This document shows, piece by piece, positions 24,474-36,994 of a stretch of 64,000 nt of DNA. Position numbers and translations under genes: made by a program. The stretch comes from Helicoverpa zea. Lineage: Eukaryota > Arthropoda > Insecta > Lepidoptera > Noctuidae. A model generated the notes under the pieces. That model was not told where the DNA came from. It was given only the letters and a program-made list of their open reading frames with translations, and did not search any database. The stretch lies in NCBI RefSeq assembly GCF_022581195.2, contig NC_061467.1, forward strand, positions 3,286,001-3,350,000. Direction: 5' to 3'. Positions within the stretch are counted from its first letter, which is position 1, and each line of letters starts with the position of its first letter.

Positions 24474-27267
24474 AACCACAATGTACTTACTAAATAAAAT
24501 TATGTTCTGCTGTAGTTATTACTGTACTAGTTAACTTTATCAAGATTATCTCTCGTTATTTCCCACGGTGTTGACATTTCATGGGGGATTTGACCATAGA
24601 ATGTTGAATGAGCTTTGATTTGATTCTTATACCCAAGAACTGATACATTTTTTTTTTGTTATTTCTTTTGAGTGAAGGTTTTTACATGCAGATTTGTAAT
24701 ACTTATATGTACAGTGGATCTTGTACTAGCGAAATATTTCATACTAATTGTTAAATGACACTAACATACGTATTTGTCATCAATAATCCCGAATCCGTAC
24801 TGATAGGTTTAACTGAAAAAAAAAAACGTTTCTGCAAAGTAACGAATAGGACCAATCTGTAATCAAATTATTATAAATTGTTTATTACGCGATCGAAATA
24901 AAGACGGCCTTGAATGCGATCGCGATATCAAGTGAAGTTAATTTTGAAACTCAAGAGGCAATATAAAGTGAAGCCATTATTTCCACCGCATTATTATATC
25001 ATTTATAAAACACGTAATTTCTAAATATGTCCATGTATGCGCTTGCGCAGTCTTGCATCTTCCCTCCCTTATTTGTTATTAGAATTGCCATAAGTCCTAA
25101 GAAACACAATGTATGTGATATTATTTGTATTATGTATTTTCCAATTCAATTGATGTGTGATTCGTAATTAATGTGTGTTATGTGAAAACAAATCCTTGAT
25201 GAATAAGTAAATGTAAATATATTCGTAAGATCATTTGTAATTGTCTTAAATTCGTATTACCTGCGATGTGTATTGTAAGCCCCAGTTAGTTGTAATTTGT
25301 TAGTTTATGGTATTTTTATTATAAGATTATATTTTTACTTGGTGCTTTTTCTTTGATTTATTCTAACTACAAAATCGACAAAAAATATCAGGTTAGGAGG
25401 AATCTATTGTATTTAAAAAAGTTTTAACTTTACCTACTTCATAATTATCATTTCTTTGAATAACATCAATAATATAATTTAGAACAAAGTCAAATTGTTC
25501 ACAAACTAACTACAACCGTTAGTAGAAGGTAAGCCGGTAACATCGCTTGCATTCTGTTCCCCTAAGCGGCCTATACAAAAAGTAACAAAAATGCGCCTTT
25601 CTAAACCCAACTACGAAAGTATGGGGCTGTGTCGAACCGAGGAACCGTATTGCCGCCTTTTTTTATAAGCACGGCTATTGTGCTTCCCGGGTGGTTCCCA
25701 AGAATAGCGACGAGCGGTTCGCACTAAGTTAGGGTAAAAAAATGTTACTGCCGAATATTTTATAATGAGTGTCGAGCAATATGTAGTTTTAACTTTCATC
25801 TGTAGGCAGCTATAAAATTGAGGCATGTCTATGAAATGGCTGGCGGTTTACGAAATTAATCTATTTTTATTCGAATTTAATTGAACTGCTGTTTTCTGTA
25901 AACAAGGACATTGAGGAAAACTCATTTATTTATACTAGTTTCACAGGAAAACGTAATAAATAATATTTATTAGGACATTAAAATCGATGTTATAAAAATC
26001 TAACTAAATTGCACCGCCTTGTGCCTACATTCAAAAGTGCTTATCGCGTTGAAATAAGAGACTTATCAAGCGGTATAACAGGTCAAACAGACTTTCAGTT
26101 GGCGCTCGTTTAATCGGTCAGCACATTGATAACTTGATATCAACACGTGTCTCCGCCTTTATGATGCATTCTTGCATTTTAGTTATGAATATATTCCGAT
26201 TCGTATTGATCATAATGCAATATTTACGGCATTCGTAAAAGCATGCATTTTATTCGCTTAAATAAACTACGGCTGAATTTACAATTACGTAATTCTTTTG
26301 AACACTTAATTGCTCGATATTTTGTTTTTAACTATTACAGAATCGGCTCGCTAATAAATAATTAAGCGATAGTCATATTTTACTTATCAGTTTGTAAAGA
26401 TAATGTTGCAGTTATAGGCAATGAACTAACGACCACTAAGTACCTATTAAGAACATGACAAGAAACGAACCCTTCGCGATTGCTACTTACAAACAAAAGA
26501 AACAAATGGCATTTAATTGATATATGGAGGACCTTGTAACGGTCGTCACTAGTACGTGAGAACGGTGCAAGGTAAGGCAAGGACCTAAAAAAATGTTCTC
26601 ATGTCATGACAAACTCTATTAATAGGGTTGGTTATCTATTGAATTCTCTGTCGCAGTGTAAAGGTAATTTTATTATGTCGGTCCCCTAGATGCATGGTAC
26701 CGACAATAAGCGAGATTTATAATAATCTAGCTAAGAATATAATATTAGCTAAAGGGGAAAATGCATTTGTATCTTGTATAGGTAATGGAGGACGCATGCC
26801 AAGCCACAACGCGTAAACAACTTGAGCGTCGCGTGTCACAAAAACCAGTAAAACCTGATCCGTATCGAATATTACACTGTGAGGAACAGAGAGGCCACGC
26901 TTGTATTTCCGCTCTTCCATGTTATATGGCTGACTCAGTACGATTTCGAAAGGACCATCTTGATACTATTATCGTTAAGCATTCACAGAAAGAATGTATT
27001 ATATTTGTGTTTCAATTTAAGAATTAGGTTTTTAGGAAGGTCTCTAATTATTTTATTACTGAGGCTTATGATATTTCCTAAATTCAGGCAAAGTTGGCTT
27101 CAAAATTCAACAAACACCATTATTGATGTCTTAGCGATGTGTTATTAACATCGCTCACGCCTTAAAATTCTGTAGATTACCTAGTTAGTATGTACAATGC
27201 AAATACCGAATACCGGTAGGCCGCTGACGGCGAGCGGTAGTCATCACTAGTGCGCAAGGACTGCCTG
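24474..27267. other. SSRP1 3' region and spacer
   Basis: The SSRP1 3' UTR probably ends at the AATAAA at 24,493-24,498 or at 24,897-24,902. Beyond it is AT-rich spacer. An 80-codon frame at 26,785-27,027 (+) has no recognisable motif and no visible splice partners, so I do not call it a gene. Confidence 0.45.
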
Positions 27268-27621
27268 GGGCCCGATTCTCCTAAGTTAATAATGTCAAAA
27301 TCTAATCGCAATATGATCGCAATAGCAGTTTTAACCATATCGGGCATTCTGCTACTAATATAAGACCAATCGTATTTCAACGACATTCGATTGGTCTGCT
27401 ATTTTGGTGATTTTGGTCTATACAGTAGTTTGCTCTACAATCATAAAAATCATTTGCAGACAAAATGATTCATTATTGAATGACAGAAAAGGATAAAAAC
27501 GCTTATTTCAAAGAAAAAATAGCGTAATGCCACATACACTTCAATCGTAATCGAGTCGGGATTGGATCGCAGTCGAATGTGAATCGTATGTTGCTTATGT
27601 AAAATTAGGAGAATCGGGCCC
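27268..27621. mobile_element. GGGCCCGATT MITE, copy A
   Basis: Terminal inverted repeats GGGCCCGATTCTCCTAA / complement bound a 354-bp non-coding element. It is flanked by CTG on both sides (27,265-27,267 and 27,622-27,624), that is, a 3-bp direct duplication. Internal sequence ('taataatgtcaaaat', 'ttctgctactaatataagac') is shared with copies B, C and D within the next 1.9 kb. Confidence 0.75.
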
Positions 27622-27639
27622 CTGCCGTATCTACGCCAT

Positions 27640-27765
27640 AATCACCTACCTACCTATGTACAGTCGGTTTGATAGGTAAGTACAATTGACTTTGGTAGGT
27701 ACCTAGGTAAACCTAGGTTGGTAACATTATATTACCTAAGTAGGTACCTAGGTAAACAGTTTAAA
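27640..27765. repeat. Low-complexity 'aggtacctaggtaa' tract
   Basis: Tandem and inverted short units of 'taggtacctaggtaaac' and 'acctacctacc' fill the gap between MITE copies A and B. They are simple-sequence in character and non-coding. Confidence 0.5.
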
Positions 27766-27866
27766 ACTGTCCAAAGCTCTGTCAAACAAGACGCTAAATC
27801 TACTTATCATCTGCCTAGCCTTTTCCCAAATATGGTGTGATGAGGTCGGCTTCCAGTCAATCCCTG

Positions 27867-28228
27867 GGGCCCGATTCTGCTAAGTTAATAATGTCAAAAT
27901 TGAATAGAAATTGAATCGCAATAGCAGTTTTAACCACCTTAGCGGACATTCTGCTACTAATATAAGACCAATGGTATTCCAATGACATTCGATTGGCTTG
28001 CGATTGGTCTGCCATTTGGTCTACATATATGGTTGTTTGCTCTACAATCATATTGCAATCGCAAATAATTTGCAGACAATATGATTCATTATTGAATCAC
28101 AGAAACGGATAAAACGTTTATTTAAAAGAAAAAATAGTGGAATGCCACATACGCTTCAAACGTAATTGAGTGGTGATTGGATTTCAGTCGGATGTGGATC
28201 GTATGTAGCTTTAGTAAAATTAGTAGGA
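27867..28228. mobile_element. GGGCCCGATT MITE, copy B (right end decayed)
   Basis: Same left end and interior as copy A and also preceded by CTG (27,864-27,866), but the right inverted repeat is eroded: 'aaaattagtaggatg' stands where the other copies read 'aaaattaggagaatcgggcc'. It is more diverged than A and D, so probably older. Confidence 0.65.
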
Positions 28229-28683
28229 TGTCGGTATCAGTGTTTTACAAGGTGCGACTGCCCAACTGACCTTCAGGAGGTCTCAGTTGGTAAGAGTGGT
28301 TATATGACTTTCTGGTTTGACTGCCCCGTAGGAACGACTGCCAAAGATGTTCCAATGGTAGCGCTAAAGCTACTTACTGAACTTATTTTAATGAAACTTT
28401 ACCAATGGCCCTTACCAGCTTAGATCAACTAATCATAAATAGGTAGGTAATTTGTGCTTGGCGGACACACAAAAATTACACTGGCTTAAATTTAATTTCT
28501 AGTTAAGATTAAATTTAATTTCTGTGTGTGTTCGAAGATTGTCTGAAATGCTGCAGATACTTACGTTGGATAAAATGTACTACCTGTGTGAACCTTCTGT
28601 ACTTTCTTAAGCAAGCCATCCCCAGTCCCCAATTTCCATATCCATGTCCGTTTCGTTTCGGGCAAGCAAACTTTCAAACCCTG

Positions 28684-28756
28684 GGCCCGATTCTCCTAAG
28701 TTAATAATGTCAAAATTGAATAGAAATTGAACCAGTTGAAACAGTTTTAACCGTAT
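28684..28756. mobile_element. GGGCCCGATT MITE, copy C (truncated by copy D)
   Basis: Only the first ~73 bp of the element remain. It is preceded by CTG and breaks off exactly at the CTG that forms the left target duplication of copy D. The missing 3' part of C is not found after D, so C had been truncated before, or its tail was lost with, the insertion of D. Confidence 0.6.
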
Positions 28757-28759
28757 CTG

Positions 28760-29137
28760 GGGCCCGATTCTCCTAAGTTAATAATGTCAAAATCGAATAG
28801 AAATCGAATCGCAATATGATCGCAATAGCAGTTTTGACCATATCGGGCATTCTGCTACTAATATAAGACCAATCGTATTCCAACGACATTCGATTGGTTT
28901 GCGATTAGTCTGCTATTTTGGTGATTTTGGTCTATACGGTAGTTTGCTCTACAATCATATTGCAATAGTTAATCATTTGCAGACAAAATGATTCATTATT
29001 GAATGACAGAAAAGGATAAAAACGTTTATTTCATAGAAAAAATAGCGGAATGCGTTTCAATCGTAATCGAGTCGGGATTGGATCGCAGTCGAACGTGAAT
29101 CGTATGTTGCTTAAGTAAAATTAGGAGAATCGGGCCC
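28760..29137. mobile_element. GGGCCCGATT MITE, copy D
   Basis: Complete 378-bp copy with intact GGGCCCGATT...AATCGGGCCC ends and CTG duplications at 28,757-28,759 and 29,138-29,140. All four copies in this cluster face the same way. Confidence 0.75.
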
Positions 29138-29140
29138 CTG

Positions 29141-30691
29141 GTATTTTCAATACCCTTTACCTAAGTAAGTAGATGCCTACCTAGCTATTTAATTAATTAC
29201 CTAATTACTACTTAGTTAAATAGGAAAACAACACAAACGAAGGAACAGTACGACAGTTTATTGGGTACTCATATAATGTCGATGTAAGTCATTCGAAGTT
29301 CAATACCATCTTGTTCAAGAATGTATTTTAGGTATATGACCTTAAGAACTAAGGACAGCACACCCTTATATCTTTGAAATAAAAACTATTTCCCAAGTTC
29401 CTACGAAATATCAAATCGTAAACAAACGTGCTGCCATTCAAGCGCTATGTTTTATTGGCGTCCCTTTCCCGCTAACGTTTACCGCGCTTTTTACGTTTTC
29501 GAAATAACGTTGGCGGCATTTGAAATAGGGCGCGAGTACATTTCGATAGGAGTCTTGTGTTGAGTGGACTGGGTCATTTTTTGATATACTTCTTTTGTAA
29601 GTATATGTAGTGTAGTTATAAAAAATCTTTAGTGTAAGTTTTCTGATCTTAAAAACCTAAATTCAACCCATTTATATGCATAAAACTATCGAAATAAGGC
29701 GAAATAAATTTCTGAAGCAAATGTTCTAGCCCATTACGCTAAATAGAATATGGTTCTTATTACACAGGAATAAGGTATAAATTTATATGAATGAGGCAAT
29801 CGATACGTCACGGATATACGTAGTACACGATGCCTTGCATTTGCCGTGCTGTTGGTAGAATCGTATTCTCCGGCCAATCACGTTCGACGTAGATGGCGCT
29901 GTAGTACCGACGCGAGTCGACCCCAAGCTAGCTTGCTCTGGGAACATTTGCTTCGAGCTCCATACATTTTCTTCTGGTTCTCTACGTCTATAGTTTGGTT
30001 GTGCACCAGTTCAAAAATAATTTCAAAATTTTTGCCATCAGGTAAGTACAATTATTTTTCCAATCAAAGTAAAGTGTTTTAATAAGTGTATTCGTGTTTC
30101 TTACGGGCGGATTCATTGAAATAATTTTCATTCCACGTTGGAATTCGCATTCAAACATGGCTATAGGCTTCGTAGTACTTTCCTTAGTACGCGTGGGTAT
30201 GGGAAGGACGCCTTATTTCAATAATTAATTTCTCGGATCTTTACTATTAAGGTACTGGAACAGTTCTTCCACAAGTTTTAGCTAAATAGTCATTGGATTA
30301 TTTGATAATTAGGTCATCTTTAGTTATTGCGTATTTTCAACACAATCCGTGAAAACAAAATGGCTCTTTCGACCCAAGCCTAGGACAGTGAACTCGTTGT
30401 ACGGGGAGATAACTATTTTCGTTAATAACTGTGTGGTATTATGATTTTTATTGCAATTCGTGTCATTTAAAGCTAGTTTTTCTTGTAATCAATAACGGGT
30501 TACATATTTATTACCAGAAAGACGCGTTAGCGTGTTTCCCGCCAAAACGCCGCCCTACTGTGCCATATATGCAGTGCGAAGGCTAGCTAGCTATCAGATT
30601 CTTCAAAGCGTGGCCCGCATAACCTGTTGCCATGCATTTTCTCTATATTTTACAATAATTTTCTTTGTTTGGTTGCAGGAAAAAAGTTAAA
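29141..30691. promoter_or_regulatory. Upstream region and probable 5' UTR exon of the HMG gene
   Basis: The HMG start codon at 30,692 follows a splice acceptor (ggttgcag at 30,678), so a non-coding first exon must lie upstream. The best candidate ends at 30,041, where CCATCAG is followed by a perfect donor GTAAGTAC. The exon would then cover roughly 29,940-30,041, with the promoter before it. The transcription start cannot be fixed from sequence. Confidence 0.5.
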
Positions 30692-31206
30692 ATGACGGAC
30701 AAGCCTAAGCGTCCCATGTCAGCTTATATGCTATGGCTGAACAGTGCCAGAGAACAGATCAAGTCGGAGAACCCCGGCATGAAAGTCACCGACATTGCTA
30801 AAAAGGGAGGAGAGATTTGGAAGTCGATGAAAGACAAGACTGTACGTAATATTTCACCCGTAACGTATTGCCTTTGTCTATTTGACGCCGTTATTTAATC
30901 TATTATTTTCTGTAGGAGTGGGAGGAGAAAGCCGCTAAGGCCAAGGAGCAGTACGCAAAAGACCTCGAGTCATACAACGCCAACGGTGGTGGTGGCGAGG
31001 GCGGCGGCAAGAAGGCACAAAAGCGAGGAAAGAAGGGCAAGAAGGCAGCACCCGCTGTAAGTATACTGTCCACGTAGCGACGCTTCTCGAGCTGTTTGTT
31101 TGTTTATGAAAAGTCACTAATTCAAGTTTTTTTCTAGAAATCCAAGAAAAAGAAGGAAGAGTCTGAAGATGACGAGGGTGAGGAGGAGGAAGAGGAAAGC
31201 GAATGA
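30692..31206 (+). CDS. HMG-D/HMGB-type small chromatin protein
   Basis: This is an abundant DNA-bending protein of chromatin that binds the minor groove without strong sequence preference. Exons 30692-30841, 30916-31056 and 31138-31206 encode 119 residues. One HMG box fills about 4-72 (KPKRPMSAYMLWLNSAREQI, then AKKGGEIWKSMKDKT|EWEEK). A Gly-rich hinge, a Lys-rich linker and an acidic tail of Glu/Asp follow. The length and single box match insect HMG-D/HMG-Z rather than two-box vertebrate HMGB1. The intron splits the box at the same phase-0 position as in SSRP1. The long 3' UTR probably ends after AATAAA at 32,086-32,091. Confidence 0.92.
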
Positions 31207-33282
31207 TCTCCCAACATATACGACATTACTGTTCATATTGAATAATTTACTTGGACTTAATTTATTACAAAGTAAAATGGGACTGACTTTCCAAAGTCTG
31301 TATGACATTTCACATTTTTTTAATAATTTTTTACAGAGTTGAATTTTACAAATTTTTGGCTCATGTTTCTGATGCATTGTAACAATAATTTTGGTTTACA
31401 CATGAAATTTGTTGATGTTTCAGTGTATTGTTTATCTACTACTTATGTTTTGTAGTATTAATAGTAATGATAGATGTATGTAAGAGAATTGCAGAGTTTG
31501 GAAAGTTCTGCCGCTGGCTAGGGTCTAGGTTTCTAAGCCTCAAAAAAAAAATAATGTTTAAGTGTTAGCATGTATACACCGGGGAATTGTACAGTTAGCC
31601 CTCCCTCGTTAAGTTCGCTGTGACTACTGGATGCTCACTTGTAAGATGTGACTGGTTTCATCAAAACTAGTATGTCTGCAATATTACCTGATTTGCTGTA
31701 TAACATACATATTTATGTTGAAGCTGTGCTTTGATTTAAATATACCATAATTTTAATTTACTGTGTATTAATAAGTTGTGTGCATTAATTTTGGACATAG
31801 AAGTTTTGGTCAAACTATACCAACATGTAAAATTAGAGACTATTTCATGAACGTATGTGGCGGCTTATTGTTAATTAAACCTACCTCTTCTCATTGTAAA
31901 TTTCAATGCTGATAATGGTACCAAACTCTAAGCTAAGATCCCACTTAGGAAATTGATGTGTATGTTGTATTTTTAGTTAGTTAATAGGTAGGTTTTCGAT
32001 GTGATTTGTCTCTCAAATTTTACATTTGTGTTATTTTGTAAATGAGAATTAGCATTCCTCATGTCAATACGGATTTTACATGTTCAATAAAGTAATTTCA
32101 TATAAAATATTCTATTTTTCAATTTGTCTTTTCATTCTTATTTTGCATTTCTTCTATCTCTAACCTATTTCTACATTCTATCGCTACTTCCAAATACCTA
32201 TTTTTTATTTAATTACATCAGTTTATTATTGAAAGATTTGGCCAAAGTTCGCCATACAACAGCGAATGCACGTGACACCGCGTGGCAAACTGCAAAGGAT
32301 GTTCGATCCTAGGATGTGCCACGTAAGCGTGAGAACGCATCGATGATATTTTGTGACCTCTATAATGTTAAGATTCGTAGGTATTGTCAGATTGTTTTGT
32401 TTGCAAAACAAGAACTTGATTCATAGGTATCTACAATAGGCGTTTCCACTACCCATTGTTATCAGTTTGATTATGTACTTCAGTAATGCCAAATCAATAC
32501 AGTGCAGAAATCAATAACACAGATAGGTATCTTACAAAAAAATACGGTATGTACTGCTATACCTAGTTAAGTATCGAGTTTTCCATTATCTGAAGACTTG
32601 AACCAGCTAGGTGTATGATATCAATCAATAATTAAAGCACTGATTACATATATTTTTCTAAAATACTACCTATATTCCAATCATGCAATGAGCCAATCAG
32701 AACTTAGCGCTAATTATAAATATGTCAATCTGCCTACGTCATTACAAAGCAAGCGTCTCGCGCGTCTCCATTGACATAGCGTCTCCTATCAATTTGATAC
32801 GATACCATGCGTGCGTTCGTTTCAGCGCTTATTTTGTCAAAAATGTGGTAATCAAATGAACCGTTCTATATTATAAGATTTTAAGTGCCTACATTCTTTG
32901 GTTAATAAACTATTTGTAACGATTTTTTAATGTTGTGGAAGTAGCAGAAATAAGGTATTTTTTATCAAATACGCCTTGATAAAATTGATCAATCTAACCA
33001 TTGTCAATCAAGTGTCAATTGTGTCAAAGTCATATTTTAATTGTTCAAATTGTTGTTGTCTGATATTATGTTCGAATTGAAATAAATAAATAGATTATTT
33101 CAGTACCTACATTATTCAGAGAGTTAGTTATATCAAGAATTTAATTCTATTAAGCATTATAGAAGCTTCCTAAATAACAAGAGTTGTTTTTGTTATCAAA
33201 ATTTCAAAGGTATTTGAGGTTAAAATGACATTATAATAAACAATGTGATAATTTAGCTGATAATAGAGGTTTGTTTGCAGGG
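31207..33282. other. HMG 3' UTR, spacer and mLST8 upstream region
   Basis: The HMG 3' UTR plausibly runs to about 32,110. The rest is AT-rich spacer. The mLST8 start codon at 33,283 lies two bases after TTTGCAG, so a non-coding mLST8 first exon is likely somewhere between about 32,750 and 33,250. I could not choose a donor with confidence. No other gene is seen. Confidence 0.45.
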
Positions 33283-35450
33283 ATGTCGGGGGACGGCAGC
33301 GGTGGTGGCGGGTCAGCGGTGGCGCTGGTCACGGGCGGCTATGACCACACTATCAAGCTGTGGCAGGCGCACAGCGGCGTCTGTTTGCGGACTATGCAGC
33401 ACCCTGATTCCGTGAGATTTCATATCATAACATGCAATTCTAGAAACTATAAAATGTCTTGTGGTTCTAACATCACATTATAAATATGTTGGTTTAAGTA
33501 TAAATAGCGTGTAATGTTGATTACAGCAAGTGAATGGCCTGGAGATATCCCCCACTGGTCAGATGGTGGCGGCGTGCGGGTACCAACATATCCGCATGTA
33601 CGACCTGGCCAGCGCCAACCCCGACCCTGTCGTCAACTTCGAAGGCATCACCAAGAATGTCTCTAGAGTTGGATTTCAAGTGAGTTCTCTGGTTTGATTT
33701 GAACCAATTTAGAAAGTCAGTGCGTAAACCAGTAATTATGTAGATAATTCTAAAATAAAATATATGTGGCTTTTATTGCTGCTGTTTGTTTATTTAGAAA
33801 AATGACCTGTGGATGTACACTGGTGGTGAAGACTGGACAGCTAGGATATGGGACCCAAGGTAAAATATTAGTTTTTCGCTTACTCTTAAGAACAACTATT
33901 TGTACATTATGTTTAATGTTATAGTTCGGCCATTCAGAGAATGCGTTCCTGACACGTCGCGATTGAACTGACGACGTAACTTTGCAATGGCGTTGCAGTT
34001 ACGATTAAAATATTTTTGCTGGTTGTTTACCGTTTTAACAATTGAGGAGCATTAAAACAACATTATTATATCAATAATCAATGAATGTAGTTACGTCGTC
34101 AGTTCAATCGCGACGTGTCAGGAACGCATTCTCTGAATGGCCGAACTATAATACATGAATAGTCTGATCTGAATCCAAACCCTTCCATAAAAAGTTGTGT
34201 TCAAGTAACTTTGAATCTTTAACCAGTATCATATAAATTAATTCCTCAGAGCCGCACCACAGTTCCGCTGTACAAAGATATTCCAAGTGCAAGCCCCAGT
34301 GAATGCAGTGATGCTGCATCCCGACCAGACAATGATAATGGTGGGAGACCAGAGTGGCATCATACATATGTGGGACCTCCGGACTGATCAGAATGAGCAG
34401 TTGGTGAGTCAGTCATTTAAAATTTGAAGAATATTTCACACATTAGAAACTTGGTGGTATACAGACAGACATGTTATGGTGTTAGAATTGGGGTTGGTTA
34501 AAATCTCTAGTCTTTCAGCTTAAAATGGGACAATCTTACCTTAAATGCTGTCATACAGTATAAATAAATTAGTTACAAGAGAAATAAAAATCAAAAGTCG
34601 AAAAAACGATCGACATTTTCTGTAGTGAATCTTTTTTAAGAAAATCCCCTTTTTTACACAACTGCATGTTGCAACAGATTCCAGAAGCCGAGGCGTCGAT
34701 CCAGGACATAGCGATCGACCCGGAAGGCAAGATGATGGCGGCGGTCAATAACAAAGGAAACTGCTACGTCTGGTCTCTGGGGGGAGCGGCGCCACACCCA
34801 GTACCTTTGAAGCATATTGTCGCTCATACCAAATATGCTCTAAGGTGCAAATTCAGCCTTGATTCCACGTAAGTAGCTATTATAGTGTATACTAACACAA
34901 ATAGCTATCTATAGTTTTTCAATACATAAATGTTTGTCCTGTTAATGTGTTCAGTATGTTGGTGACGACATCAGGCGACTGTTCGGCGAAGGTGTGGCGC
35001 ACTAAGGACTGGTCGCTGCTCCGGGAGCTGCGCAACGACACGCAGCGGTGGGTGTGGGATGCTGCCTTTAGCATCGACTCGCGATATCTCTTTACTGGTA
35101 AGTTTTGACTTGTATCATTATAAAAACTAACAATTTAGGCCGATTTCATTTATACCACTGTCGTTTTACAAGCGTTGTCGTCTCTCGAGCGTCTGCGCAT
35201 GCAACAGAACACATAGAATAGAATGTTTGACCATCAAGCCAAGCAAAACAATACAATAAAATAACACACACAGGGAATTATCTCAAGAAGTACGCAATAT
35301 AAGAAAAAAATAATCAATTTTTTTTCGCGTGCAGGTTCATCGGATAGCTACGCGCGTCTATGGGATGTAGAGAAGGGTACCCTCGAGAGAGAGTACTGTG
35401 GGCATCAGAAGGCCATCACTGCACTCGCCTTCAGGGATCAAGCTGTATAG
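33283..35450 (+). CDS. Lst8: mLST8, WD40 subunit of TOR complexes 1 and 2
   Basis: LST8 binds and stabilises the TOR kinase domain in the growth-controlling TORC1 and TORC2. Seven exons join in frame: 33283-33411, 33527-33679, 33798-33859, 34250-34403, 34678-34868, 34955-35097 and 35335-35450. They give 315 residues, the usual length for this family. WD repeats are evident from VTGGYDHTIKLWQAHSG near the N-terminus, through GGEDWTARIWD, to SSDSYARLWD and YCGHQKAITALAF at the end, consistent with a complete seven-bladed propeller. The Gly/Ser-rich first 12 residues precede the first blade. The intron between exons 3 and 4 contains a 227-bp MITE ending 101 bp before the acceptor, leaving the coding sequence intact. 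A poly(A) signal is at 35,556-35,561. The 3' end converges on GGA. Confidence 0.95.
33922..34148. mobile_element. 227-bp MITE, copy 2 (TA-flanked), in mLST8 intron
   Basis: Same length and nearly the same sequence as 10,714-10,940, with inverted ends TAGTTCGGCC...GGCCGAACTA and TA on each side. It lies between mLST8 exons 3 and 4 and carries no splice site that I would call competing. Confidence 0.8.
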
Positions 35451-36994
35451 ACTTACTATGAATGCTAAAAGAAGTACTATAAGAATACTGAAATATTTTT
35501 CCAACTATTTTGTTGCTTTTTATGAATGGTTATTTTAAGTATGTACAGATATATAAATAAAATAGTGTAAGTGCCATTAGCATTTATCAGTGCCGGGTTA
35601 GACCCAAAATACACGAAAGCGAAGTGAACACGTGAGTGGAGAAATTATTTTTGGTTCTTTAAAACCTTCTGTGCGCTTTAGTACAATTTGGGCCTTACCC
35701 ATGTAGTAAGATCGCACTAATGAATACAGATGACAATGATCAATTCTATGTTCCTTTTGTACTGAATTAATGTAAGGAGACGAGTCACGAACTTTAGGTT
35801 GTAATTTAGAAGTAGTTTTTGTATATTTGTAAATAAGTATAAGCTCTTGTTCGCGTGAATTGTATGCACGTAAGCTCTCTGGAGTTCAATCTGTTATCTC
35901 CAATTATTCGAAAATGTACTCGAATCTCGTGCGTGCTTCATCAGTAAAAAAAAATGGGGTCAAAAAATCACGATAAATTTAACATTACCTCCTGGATGCA
36001 TTTATTGTGTAAATGAATTTGTTATAAATGTAGTTAATTTTGTAAATTAAAACATTCATACTATTTATAAATGCAGTTTTATTTCTTTTAATAAATAAGA
36101 TATTAGTGCCGATCACAAAAAAAGATTAAGTTTTCTATATTACACTTTGAAGCTTAGTTTAAGCTGACGAAAGGTAAAAAAACATTGATCAGATCTTTCA
36201 AACATAAAATAAATCGTATTTATTCGGCGATTATATTGCACAAGAAGGTATATGAGAGCGCTTTCACACAGCGGCTTTTGACACGCATATACGCTCTAAA
36301 ATGGTCGAGTGGTTCGAGGTGTCGTCATTATGTTTGAACCGGTAGTTGTCCTTTGTTGTTCACGCGGAAAATAAACTCAAACATTATCCTAATAATTGTA
36401 CATACAATTGCAACATAAGTACGTCTTCAATACAAATATGTATTCTAATATAATACTGTGCTAACTACAGCTTTACAAAGTAAACACTGTACACGCAATG
36501 TTAACGACTTTTTTATGATTTCACCTTTTGTATAATCCACAACATAAGTATAAAGGATAAGACAATAATTACATACAGTCACAAAATATTGGAATGTTAA
36601 ATAAATGCTTTTCCGATACATACATAATTACATTTCAATAATAAAATCTCGACTAGAAACAATTATACATTCAATTGCACGATAAAATATATATCTCACT
36701 CAGTCCCAAAATTAAATATTATCACCTGCCCATGTGACTGTAACGCTGATGCTTTCATCAATTAAATCAATAAGTAATAATAAGTAAATATATAATATAT
36801 ATTTACTGAATCAGTTGGCACGTGACAGTCAATATTCTCGTATTACGAATACACTTTCATATTGTTTGAATTGAACAAGAATTATCTTACTGTTGCCATC
36901 ACGTGAGCATATACCACGTTTACATAAGCGGTAAATGATAATGAAGCTATCAGAATCAGCACATAGTTAAGTAGTATATGGGGCTTATGGGGTA
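35451..36994. other. Convergent 3' regions of mLST8 and GGA
   Basis: The mLST8 3' UTR likely ends after AATAAA at 35,556. On the minus strand a GGA poly(A) signal candidate (TTTATT on +) is at 36,218-36,223, which would give GGA a 3' UTR of about 780 bp. No other gene or repeat was identified. Confidence 0.45.

Noticed and set aside
26785..27027. 80-codon frame
   Set aside because: No family motif, no splice partners, overlapping antisense frame of similar length; likely chance.
32250..32330. Possible tRNA-like B box ('gttcgatcc')
   Set aside because: No A box or cloverleaf could be built; the bases are part of a short local palindrome.
33271..33282. Upstream TTG start for mLST8
   Set aside because: It lies in the splice acceptor (TTTGCAG); the ATG at 33,283 is the natural start.
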